Assembly: GCF_007859765.1 (NCBI RefSeq)
Contig: NZ_SIHJ01000003.1
Location: 62,001-126,000 of the forward strand
Origin: Posidoniimonas corsicana
GTDB lineage: Bacteria > Planctomycetota > Planctomycetia > Pirellulales > Lacipirellulaceae
Direction of reading: 5' to 3'
Length of the DNA: 64,000 nt
Shown: one piece after another, positions 37,529 to 44,828 of the stretch
How the letters are laid out: each line of letters starts with the position of its first letter
Position numbering within the stretch: the first letter of the stretch is position 1
The notes under the pieces: generated by a model
Told to the model about the DNA's origin: nothing
Databases searched by the model: none
The model's input: the letters and a program-made list of their open reading frames with translations, nothing else
Translations under genes and position numbers: made by a program

Positions 37529-37625
37529 ACGGCGGTAAATAGGAAATCCGCCGTCGGCCGTCAATGCGGAGCGGGGTGGGGTGCCAGCACCGTCGACGAA
37601 CACCCTGTCTGGGTGATTCGTGGTG

Positions 37626-38399
37626 CTAGCGGAACCGCGGCTCCTCGACCTGCTCACCCTCGAGCTTCTTGTAGTCGCGCACCCAGATGTTGCGGAACCG
37701 CACCGGGTTGCCGTGGTCCTGCAGGCGGATCGGCAGCCGGTCGGGGTGGGCGGTGTACTTGGGCACGCTGTCCCAGGCGGTCTTGCCCGCCAGCTCGGTG
37801 TGGTTCTGCACCAGCACGCCGTTGTGGATCACCGTCATGTACGCCGGGCTCTTCAGCGAGCCGTCCGAGTGGAACCGCGGCGCGGTCCAGATGATGTCGT
37901 ACGAGTTCCACTCGCCCGGCGGGCGCATCGCGTTGACCATCGGCGGCTGCTGCTTGTAGAGCGCGCCGGCCTGGCCGTCGAAGTACGTGGGGTTCTCGTA
38001 CGAGTCGAGGATCTGCACCTCGTAGCCGTTCCCCTCGGACTGCGAGGCGAAGTACACGCCGCTGTTGCTGCGGCCCTGACCCCGGCCCCGGACCGGCGTG
38101 GCGGCGGACCACTCGATGTGCAGCTGGCAGTCGCCGAACGACTCGCGCGTCACGATCGCGCCCCGGCCGGCGATCAGCACGCCGTCTTCCACCTTCCAGT
38201 TGTCCGCGTTGTCGAACGCCGACTTGCTGGTCCCGTCGAACAGCACCATCGCGTCCGACGGCGGGTCGGTGTCCTTCTCGCCCGGGGTGACCACCGGCGG
38301 CTCCGGCCACTTGATGCCGGGCAGGTACTCGCTGCCGCAGGCGGTGAGCTGGGTGAGCAATCCAACGGCGACAACACAAGCGACGAGGCGGGTCTTCAT
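37626..38399 (-). CDS. 3-keto-disaccharide hydrolase (DUF1080) lipoprotein
   Basis: 257 residues from the ATG at 38399. The signal peptide ends in the lipobox LTAC. The mature protein is the concanavalin-like DUF1080 domain: AMVLFDGTSKSAFDN, WKVEDGVLIAGRGAIVTRES, FGDCQLHIEWSA, SNSGVYFASQSEGNGYEVQI, EWNSYDIIWTAPRF, and the ending PIRLQDHGNPVRFRNIWVRD. Members of this family act on glycans or 3-keto-glycosides and are abundant in planctomycetes. It is likely anchored in the envelope to process incoming sugars. Confidence 0.9.
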   Translation of the reverse strand: MKTRLVACVVAVGLLTQLTACGSEYLPGIKWPEPPVVTPGEKDTDPPSDAMVLFDGTSKSAFDNADNWKVEDGVLIAGRGAIVTRESFGDCQLHIEWSAATPVRGRGQGRSNSGVYFASQSEGNGYEVQILDSYENPTYFDGQAGALYKQQPPMVNAMRPPGEWNSYDIIWTAPRFHSDGSLKSPAYMTVIHNGVLVQNHTELAGKTAWDSVPKYTAHPDRLPIRLQDHGNPVRFRNIWVRDYKKLEGEQVEEPRFR

Positions 38400-38534
38400 G
38401 GCGAGGAGCAAACGGGGTGGCGGGGCGGAATGGGGTGAACCCAGATTATGGCCGCGCGGCCCGCGAGTCTCAACTTGATTCGGCACACCCCGCCTAGCAC
38501 CCGCTATTTGCGGGGCGTCGTCCAGCGTTCCCGC

Positions 38535-39407
38535 CTACTCCGAGTCCGCGTCGCCGTCCTCCGGCTCGCCGACATCCACCTGCGACCAGTCGATCTCGGC
38601 GATCTCCTGCTTCAGCTTCGCGAGCGTGTTCTGCGCGACCGGCAGGTCCTCTTCGGACACCATCACCTGCACCCAGCCGGGCGCCTCGGCCTTGAAGCCG
38701 GCGGTGTAGCCGCCCACCGCGGTCGACTTGATGCCCTCGCTCTCGAGGGCGCCCACGACGATCATCGCCTGGGCTTCGGTGGGGAGGGAAACAAGCGGCT
38801 CAATGTGTTCGGTCGGGTTGTCCATGGCACGTCGGCAATTGGAGATGAGAGGTTCGTCAGCGGGAAAGCCCGCCGCCTGCGGATCCTCCGGGGTAACCGG
38901 CTTCATTGTACTACGCATCAGGTCCGCAACCAGGAATAGCCCTCCGATTATCGCGCCCACGGCGTAACCCACAAATGCCAGGCCAGCGCCATTGATGAGG
39001 GCGAGCGTCAAGAGCTCGTCGCCCACGTAGCCCCAGCCCGCGGAAACCAGCGTGGACACGACCCCGATGGCCGCTCCCACCGCGCACGAAGCGGCGCGGG
39101 GCGACTCGCCGCCGAACAACAGAGCCTGCCCGGCCCCGACCAATAGGAAGAAGAGCCCCGTGACTACCGCCGCCTCCGGGGGCCAATGCAGGGCGCGCAT
39201 TGCCGCGAAGAGCAGGCTGAAGCCAAGCGTGGCCACGAGCATGGTCCACAGATCGTACCGCCGCGGCACGCAGTACACCCTCTCAGCCGAGCGGACCCGA
39301 ACGGCGGGAAGGCCATGCCCGACATTAACGGGCCTCGGTGGCCTCGGGTGATTCACGATCGTGGGCGCCTGGGGGACCGGCTGATAACCCCGCCCGCCGA
39401 CGGGCAA
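38535..39407 (-). CDS. Membrane domain fused to a DUF2007-like C-terminal domain
   Basis: 290 residues if the TTG at 39407, directly after the DUF1501 stop codon, is used. After a leader with AERVYCVPRRYDLWTML come four or so hydrophobic segments (about residues 55-165). A linker leads into a soluble domain from about residue 197 (EPLVSLPTEAQAMIVVGALE, GGYTAGFKAEAPGWVQVMVS, EEDLPVAQNTLAKLKQEIAE), which resembles DUF2007, usually a separate small protein. An internal ATG at 38825 would start that domain alone but has no visible ribosome-binding site, so a genuine fusion is preferred. It could be translationally coupled to the DUF1501 gene. Confidence 0.65.
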   Translation of the reverse strand: MPVGGRGYQPVPQAPTIVNHPRPPRPVNVGHGLPAVRVRSAERVYCVPRRYDLWTMLVATLGFSLLFAAMRALHWPPEAAVVTGLFFLLVGAGQALLFGGESPRAASCAVGAAIGVVSTLVSAGWGYVGDELLTLALINGAGLAFVGYAVGAIIGGLFLVADLMRSTMKPVTPEDPQAAGFPADEPLISNCRRAMDNPTEHIEPLVSLPTEAQAMIVVGALESEGIKSTAVGGYTAGFKAEAPGWVQVMVSEEDLPVAQNTLAKLKQEIAEIDWSQVDVGEPEDGDADSE

Positions 39408-40676
39408 TTAGCTAAACAGCTCGGGGATCACCTTGCCGCCGTTGGCGATCTTCATCGGCCGGCCGTTGCCGGACGTGAAGGTGGTCTGCAGCGAGATCCC
39501 CAGGCCCTTGCAGACGCTGGCCATCAGGTCCTCGGCGGAGTAGGGCTCGGTCACCACGCGGCTGCCGTCGGCGTTGGTCTCGCCGATCGCCAGGCCGCCG
39601 TTCAGGCCGCCGCCGCCCACCACGGCGCTCCACGCCCGGGCGTAGTGGTCGCGGCCGGTGCGGTCGTTGATCCGTGGGGTGCGGCCGAACTCGCCCATCC
39701 AGATCACCACCGTGTCTTCGAGCAGGCCCCGCTCGTAGAGGTCCTCCATCAGGGCGCTCATGGCGGTGTCCATCTGCGGCAGCTTGGTCTGGAGCGTGTC
39801 GAAGCAGTTCTGGTGCAGGTCCCACCCGCCGAAGCCTACTTCGATGAACGGCACGCCCGCCTCGACCAGCCGGCGGGCCAGCAGGCAGCCGCGGCCGAAG
39901 CCCGTGTTTCCGTAGCGCTCGCGGATGTTCTGCGGCTCGCTGTTGACGTTGAACGCGGCCATCTGGTCGCTGGAGAGCAGCGAGCGGGTCTTCTCGAGCA
40001 CCCGGGCGTGCTCGGTGGCCGAGCCGCCACGGCGCTCGTTGATAAACCGCTGCTCGATCGTGTCCAACAGCGCCAGCCGCTGGGCCATGCGGCGGTTCTC
40101 GATCTGCATCTCGAGGTTCCGCACGCGGCCGTTGGAGTCGACCTGGAACGGCGCGTAGCTCATGCCCAAGAAACCCGGGCCGGCGCTGGCGCCGCCGATC
40201 GATACGAAGGGCGGGATCTCCAGGTCCTTGGCGAACGGCTCCAGCTCGTGCGCCACGACCGAGCCGTAGCTGGGGTGCTCGATGTTGGGGTTGGGCACGT
40301 AGCCGGTGTGCATGTAGTAGGTGCCGCGGCCGTGGTCGGCCTCGCGGGTGCTCATGCTGCGGACGATCGACAGCTTGTCCATGTGGCTGGCCATCTGCGG
40401 CAGGTGCTCGCAGATCTGGGCGTTGCCGGCCGTGCCGATCTGCGTGAACGGACCAGAGGTCGGCGCGCCGGGCTTCTGGTCCCAGATGTCGATGGTGGGC
40501 GGCCCGCCGCCCATCCACAGCAGGATGGCCGACTTGTGGTTGCGGCGCATCGCCTCGGCGCCCGCCTGCAGCGAGCGGGTCATCGCCAGCGCCGGCCCGG
40601 CGAACGCCGCCGCGCCCGCCATGTGGCTCATGAAGTGCCGGCGGCTCATTCCGGTGGGGGTGGCGAAGCGTTGCAT
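39408..40676 (-). CDS. DUF1501 protein (planctomycete, Tat-type leader)
   Basis: 422 residues from the ATG at 40676. The N-terminus SRRHFMSHMAGAAAFAGPAL resembles a twin-arginine leader. The DUF1501 sulfatase-like fold follows: SAILLWMGGGPPTIDIWDQK, SIVRSMSTREADHGRGTYYM, SYGSVVAHEL, GCLLARRLVEAGVPFIEVGF, VVIWMGEFGRTPRIN, GRDHYARAWSAVVGGGGL. The family is strongly expanded in planctomycetes and nearly always encoded next to a DUF1549/DUF1553 protein, as here (76 nt after its stop). Its biochemical role is unknown; alkaline-phosphatase-superfamily relatives suggest a metal-dependent hydrolase. Confidence 0.9.
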   Translation of the reverse strand: MQRFATPTGMSRRHFMSHMAGAAAFAGPALAMTRSLQAGAEAMRRNHKSAILLWMGGGPPTIDIWDQKPGAPTSGPFTQIGTAGNAQICEHLPQMASHMDKLSIVRSMSTREADHGRGTYYMHTGYVPNPNIEHPSYGSVVAHELEPFAKDLEIPPFVSIGGASAGPGFLGMSYAPFQVDSNGRVRNLEMQIENRRMAQRLALLDTIEQRFINERRGGSATEHARVLEKTRSLLSSDQMAAFNVNSEPQNIRERYGNTGFGRGCLLARRLVEAGVPFIEVGFGGWDLHQNCFDTLQTKLPQMDTAMSALMEDLYERGLLEDTVVIWMGEFGRTPRINDRTGRDHYARAWSAVVGGGGLNGGLAIGETNADGSRVVTEPYSAEDLMASVCKGLGISLQTTFTSGNGRPMKIANGGKVIPELFS

Positions 40677-40752
40677 GGGATGCCTCGTGGAAGTACCGAG
40701 AGGTGAGTGGGGTGAGCGCGCCCGGCGCCCTCTGCTACGACTCAAACAATCA

Positions 40753-42462
40753 CTAGTGATTCAAAATAAACTCGTTGGTGTTCAGCAGCGCCCACCAGAC
40801 GTCCTGTAGCGCGGCGGGCACGTCGCCGCCGCGGGCGGCCAGGATCTTGTTGCTGATGGCCAGCTCGTCGCGGTCCGGTTCGCGGGCGAGGGCGGTCAGG
40901 TAGAGCTGCTCGATCTTCTGAGGGTTGCTCAGCGAGTTGTTCATCGCGACGTCGTGCAGGAAGCTGCCCGGCTTGCACTCGGTGGCGCTGCGGATCAGCC
41001 CCCCGTTCATCATCATCAAGGCCTGCGGGATGGAGCCGTTGAACGTGGTCGCCTCGCCGTTTTCGTCGTTGCCGAAGGCGGTGTTGAACTGCGCCAGCCA
41101 GCGCTGCTTGCGTTCTTCACGCTCGGCGTAGCTGAGGCTCTCGTCCGCCTTGGTGGCCACGAGCAGCGACTCGTACAGTTGCTCGGCCTGCATCTGCCGC
41201 AGGTAGAAGTGGCTGAATTTGGGACGCGCGCCCAGCGAAGGGTCGTCCGACGCGTTGTCGCGTGTGGTGCGGCTGCTGAGCGCGTAAGGCTCGGATAAAA
41301 CCATCCACCGCATCAGCTGCTTCACGTCGAAGCTGGTGGATCGGAAGTCCGTGGCTAGCGCGTCGAGCAGGTCGGGGTGCGAGGCCGTGTTGTGGGGGCC
41401 CATGTCGTCGACCGGCTTGGTAAAGCCGTAGCCGAAGAAGTGCGACCACATCCGGTTGACCATCGCCCGCGGGAACAGGTCCGACGCAGCGATCAGGTCG
41501 GCCAGTTCCTCGCGGCGGTTGATGTCTGACAGGTAGCCGCTGTCGCCGAAGTCCTCGCCCTGGTCCGCGTGCAGGCTCACCAGCGAGGTGCCGTCGACAA
41601 ACACCGGGTAGGCGACCTTCAGCTTGCCGTTGCGGAGCTCGTAGTACAGCTCGGCCTTGGCAGGGTCGCCCCCCTCGCCGGCGAAGTCGCGGTCGACAAT
41701 CCGCGCGTAGCGGCTGTTGTCGTTGCCGCGGTTCCGCAGCACCCGCGTCTGCCGGAAGAATGCGTTCATCTCCCAGAACTGGTTCTGCTTGTACTCGTTG
41801 AATGGGTGGTTGTGGCACTGCGTGCACTGGACGGCCATTCCGAGGAAGATCTGCGAGGTCTTGGCGGTGGCCTGCACGCCGTTCTCGGCCATCTTGTCGG
41901 CCAGGAAGTTGGCGGCGCCGTTGTAGTCGTCGTCGCCGGGGCGGCAGCTGCCGGTGGCGGTCACCAGCTCGCGCATCACCTGGTCGTACGGCTTGTTCTT
42001 CTGGAACGAACGCCGCAGGTACTGCTGCATTCCTTCGCGATTGACCAGCGAGTTGTTGTCCACCCCGCCGGTGCGACCCACTAGCAGGTTGGTCCACACC
42101 GTAGTCCAGTTGCGAGCGAACTCGGCCAGGTACTCGTCGCCCAGCAGGCGGTCGACCAGCCCAACCCGCTTGTCCTTGGAGCGGTCGCGGCGGTACTCGT
42201 CGAGCTCAGCGACCGTTGGGATCCGACCGATGAGGTCTAGGTAGACGCGTCGGCACCACTCCTCGTCGGTCGCCCGCTTGGAAGGCGATACGCCCGCGTC
42301 CTGCCAAGCCGCCTCGATGCGTTGGTCTATCAGCCGAGACTGCGTTGGGATGGGGTCGGGGGCTGCCTCGCGGGTTGCCGCGTGCAAGGCGGGAGAGAGT
42401 GTTAACGAAGCGACCGCGGGTCCCAGAACCAAGAGCAATGAGGCCGTGGGTTGTCGATGCAC
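40753..42462 (-). CDS. DUF1549 / DUF1553 exported protein
   Basis: About 569 residues from a GTG at 42462, which opens a signal-like segment (VHRQPTASLLLVLGPAVASL); the frame stays open to 42576, so the start is uncertain. DUF1549 covers about residues 40-240 (IDQRIEAAWQDAGVSPSKRA, RRVYLDLIGRIPTVAELDEY, GMAVQCTQCHNHPFNEYKQN with a CxxCH pair). DUF1553 covers the C-terminal half (REELADLIAASDLFPRAMVN, RMWSHFFGYGF, SSRTTRDNA). The CxxCH segment could bind haem. No N-terminal cytochrome (PSCyt1) domain is present. It is paired with the downstream DUF1501 gene, the usual planctomycete tandem. Confidence 0.88.
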   Translation of the reverse strand: MHRQPTASLLLVLGPAVASLTLSPALHAATREAAPDPIPTQSRLIDQRIEAAWQDAGVSPSKRATDEEWCRRVYLDLIGRIPTVAELDEYRRDRSKDKRVGLVDRLLGDEYLAEFARNWTTVWTNLLVGRTGGVDNNSLVNREGMQQYLRRSFQKNKPYDQVMRELVTATGSCRPGDDDYNGAANFLADKMAENGVQATAKTSQIFLGMAVQCTQCHNHPFNEYKQNQFWEMNAFFRQTRVLRNRGNDNSRYARIVDRDFAGEGGDPAKAELYYELRNGKLKVAYPVFVDGTSLVSLHADQGEDFGDSGYLSDINRREELADLIAASDLFPRAMVNRMWSHFFGYGFTKPVDDMGPHNTASHPDLLDALATDFRSTSFDVKQLMRWMVLSEPYALSSRTTRDNASDDPSLGARPKFSHFYLRQMQAEQLYESLLVATKADESLSYAEREERKQRWLAQFNTAFGNDENGEATTFNGSIPQALMMMNGGLIRSATECKPGSFLHDVAMNNSLSNPQKIEQLYLTALAREPDRDELAISNKILAARGGDVPAALQDVWWALLNTNEFILNH

Positions 42463-42722
42463 TGCGTTCGACCCGTTAGAGAGTAGGAGGAGCAACCGCT
42501 GCCGGAGCAAGCCGGCCGCCACTCCCTGACGCCCGACCCAGCAGCACTCTGAATCGTACCCGGCTATACCAGCCAAAGCGAAGTCTTCTCCTGTCCGTTG
42601 CGGGTAAAACGACGGACCATCTGAGTAGATTCGCCGGCCGATTGCCGGTTTCTTGCGATCCGAAAAGAAATCGGACGATTTCTCTCAGATCGGGTTTGGG
42701 CGGGGTTCCGACCCACCCAAAA

Positions 42723-42762
42723 GGTGTTTTATTTCGCAACATATGTTGCGTTTTGAAACACC
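42723..42762. repeat. 40-nt imperfect palindrome with perfect 16-bp core
   Basis: The core CGCAACATATGTTGCG (42735-42750) is a perfect palindrome, and GGTGTTT (42723-42729) pairs with AAACACC (42756-42762) around the same centre. A further ACGCAAC half-site lies at 42767. It sits in the 860-nt gene-free stretch 42463-43322 and is a candidate operator or structured element. Confidence 0.65.
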
Positions 42763-42774
42763 CAAAACGCAACA

Positions 42775-42816
42775 GGCGAGCCGCAACTGACTATGAAGTC
42801 GAGTGTGCGGCTCGCC
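42775..42816. repeat. Perfect 11-bp inverted repeat
   Basis: GGCGAGCCGCA (42775-42785) pairs with TGCGGCTCGCC (42806-42816) over a 20-nt loop, 12 nt after the palindrome above. The rest of the interval to 43322 contains TGACGTCA (43093-43100) and TCACGTGA (43147-43154) but no convincing gene; open frames there are low-complexity shadows. Confidence 0.6.
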
Positions 42817-43322
42817 TTGAAAGTTTGGAACCACTCAGAGGATTGGCAGCTCGGGGAGGGACAAGCTGCCCGTAACCTCTTCTCGTTCCATGGGTTCCAA
42901 CTTCGGGTTGCGTCTTCCTCTGCCTCTTCTTCTTCTCTTCCGACCCCTCGTTCTCTGTTCCGGCCCCGGTCGATGCCTCTTCGTCCGTAGCCAAGGGTCG
43001 TCTGATGCCTAAAGACATACGCAAGCAGTGTGCCAAAACACAACTGCACACTCCCGAAGATCCGCATCTTCAGCAACTGCACGTCATCGGTGTGACGTCA
43101 ATTGATATCGGGGCGATGACACTCATCCGGCATTCCCACGGCATGATCACGTGACCGTAATGTCATTAAAACGTTTATGGCAAACACTTTACGACCCGAT
43201 GTGCCGGATCCGGCACGCCGCTCGCTCTTAGATATGGCCAGCAAGAGGGTCGCCGCGGGCTGCGACATCCTTCCAATGAGTCCGGACGCCTTTCCCGTGG
43301 GGCGTCGTTAGGGAGAGCAACG

Positions 43323-43610
43323 ATGTTCAAGAAAATCGCCATCGCCGTCGCGTTTGCCGGGGCACTGACTGTAGGGAGCCTAGCCACTACCGAGGCCCAG
43401 GCGTGGCACCACCGCCACTACCATGGCCCCCCCGGCGGCTACTACGGCGCACACAACGTGCAGCGGATCTACCACCACGGACCGTACGCCCACCGGTCTC
43501 ACATCCGGTCGGTGTACTACGGTGGACCGCGGTACTACGGGCCCCGCTACGGAGCACGCTACGGGGGCTACTACGGCGGACCCGCCGTGCGGCTATCGAT
43601 CGGCTTCTAG
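43323..43610 (+). CDS. Small exported His/Tyr/Gly-rich protein
   Basis: 95 residues. A clean signal peptide (MFKKIAIAVAFAGALTVGSL, ending ATTEAQA) precedes a mature part dominated by His, Tyr, Gly, Arg and Pro (WHHRHYHGPPGGYYGAHN, RYYGPRYGARYGGYYGG). Gly/Tyr-rich repeats of this kind are seen in small envelope or matrix proteins of planctomycetes; metal binding by the His runs is possible. AGGGAGAG lies ahead of the ATG, and a terminator follows 30 nt after the stop, so it is monocistronic. The long upstream region with several palindromes suggests regulation. Confidence 0.75.
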   Translation: MFKKIAIAVAFAGALTVGSLATTEAQAWHHRHYHGPPGGYYGAHNVQRIYHHGPYAHRSHIRSVYYGGPRYYGPRYGARYGGYYGGPAVRLSIGF

Positions 43611-43638
43611 CCGCTAGTCGGAAAATCTGAGATGACGC

Positions 43639-43677
43639 ACCGGGCGGGGGCCTTACAGCCCCACGCCCGGTTGTTTT
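43639..43677 (+). terminator. Rho-independent terminator
   Basis: ACCGGGCG pairs with CGCCCGGT around a loop and is followed by TGTTTTT, 30 nt after the stop of the His/Tyr/Gly-rich gene. Confidence 0.75.
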
Positions 43678-43728
43678 TGGCCACCGATCGTGCCTTTATT
43701 CGACAACGTCGACGGTACCCGGAACCGC

Positions 43729-43756
43729 TTGTCACCCCCACCTCAGGCTCTATACT
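43729..43756 (+). promoter_or_regulatory. Sigma70-type promoter of sdhCA
   Basis: TTGTCA (43729-43734) and TATACT (43751-43756) are 16 nt apart and lie about 140 nt upstream of sdhC, right after the preceding terminator. Confidence 0.6.
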
Positions 43757-43891
43757 GTTCGTGCCTAAGGCGTTTGGCAGTAAGCAATTGCCGCCCCGAA
43801 GGGGTCCAATGGGAACGCCGTTGTCGCGGCCGGGACTCTACCGCCCGCCGCGGTTTCTCCGGGTGTTGTTCTGTCTCTTGGTGGGAGCACA

Positions 43892-44725
43892 TTGGTGGCT
43901 GATTCTTCGTTGTCGTTTCTCCAGCGCCATGAGTTCCTGATCCGACGGCTGCACTCGCTCTCGGGCCTTGTCCCGGTGGGCGCCTACATGTGCGTCCACC
44001 TGCTGACGAACGCCAGCATCCTGAACAGCGCCGAGACGTTCCAGAACAACGTCTACACGATCCACTCGCTGGACAAGGCGCTGCCAATTGTGGAGTGGCT
44101 GTTCATCTTCCTGCCGATCATCTTCCACGCCGTGATCGGCGTGGTGATCATCAAGGGGGGGCTGCCGAACAACAGCAACTACAAGTACGGCCCCAACTGG
44201 CGGTACACCCTCCAGCGGGCGACCGGCATGATCGCCTTCGTGTTCATCTTCCTGCACGTGTTCCACCTGCACGGCTGGTTCCACGGCGAGGCGTGGCTGG
44301 AGTTTGCCCGGTCGGTCGGTGGCGCCAGCTTCAGCCCATTCAACGCGGCCAGCACGCTGAAGGTGGCGATGAGCGGCTTCGTGGTGCCGGTGCTGTACGC
44401 CATCGGCGTACTTTCGTGCGTGTTCCACCTGGCCAACGGCATCTGGACGATGGGCATCACCTGGGGCGCGTGGACCACTCCCAAGGCGCAGCAGACGGCG
44501 CTGGGCATCTGCTCCGGGTTCGGCGTGCTGCTGGCGATCGTCGGCATGAGCGCGCTGTGGGGCGCCGCGAACCCCGAGACCTACACCGGCGAGACCTCGG
44601 TCGAGGCGATCCGCGAAGTCGAGGATCAGATGTACGAGGCCCGGGTCGAGATGGGCATGGTCGGCCCCAACGAGCACAAGCGTTACCACGAAGTGGTGAA
44701 AGAGACCGAGCAAACCGAAGAGTAG
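43892..44725 (+). CDS. sdhC: Succinate dehydrogenase cytochrome b subunit
   Basis: 277 residues, five hydrophobic helices, of the single-subunit di-haem b558 type (as in Bacteroidetes, Bacillus and Wolinella). Likely axial haem ligands are the histidines in LHSLSG, CVHLL, FHAVIG, LHVFHLHG and CVFHLANG. It anchors complex II and passes electrons to quinone. Translation starts at TTG 43892 or GTG 43895, with GGGAG about 5-8 nt upstream. It is followed after 103 nt by sdhA. The C-terminal tail after the last helix is unusually charged and acidic. Confidence 0.93.
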   Translation: MVADSSLSFLQRHEFLIRRLHSLSGLVPVGAYMCVHLLTNASILNSAETFQNNVYTIHSLDKALPIVEWLFIFLPIIFHAVIGVVIIKGGLPNNSNYKYGPNWRYTLQRATGMIAFVFIFLHVFHLHGWFHGEAWLEFARSVGGASFSPFNAASTLKVAMSGFVVPVLYAIGVLSCVFHLANGIWTMGITWGAWTTPKAQQTALGICSGFGVLLAIVGMSALWGAANPETYTGETSVEAIREVEDQMYEARVEMGMVGPNEHKRYHEVVKETEQTEE

Positions 44726-44828
44726 CAGCCCCCGCGGCCGCCCGACCGGCCCGCCAATCGCTGAACACGGCGGCCACCCCGCGGGGGGCGGCCGCCGTCG
44801 CCCTGATGCTGAGAAGGAAGATTCTGAT

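Noticed and set aside
39408-42462. Calling the DUF1549 protein a full PSCyt cytochrome
   Set aside because: Only one CxxCH segment lies inside DUF1549, and the N-terminal cytochrome domain seen in larger relatives is absent.
42729-43082. Minus-strand 117-codon frame and overlapping small frames in the 42.6-43.3 kb gap
   Set aside because: They have low-complexity Ser/Arg/Glu composition, overlap the palindromes, have no ribosome-binding site and resemble nothing recognised.
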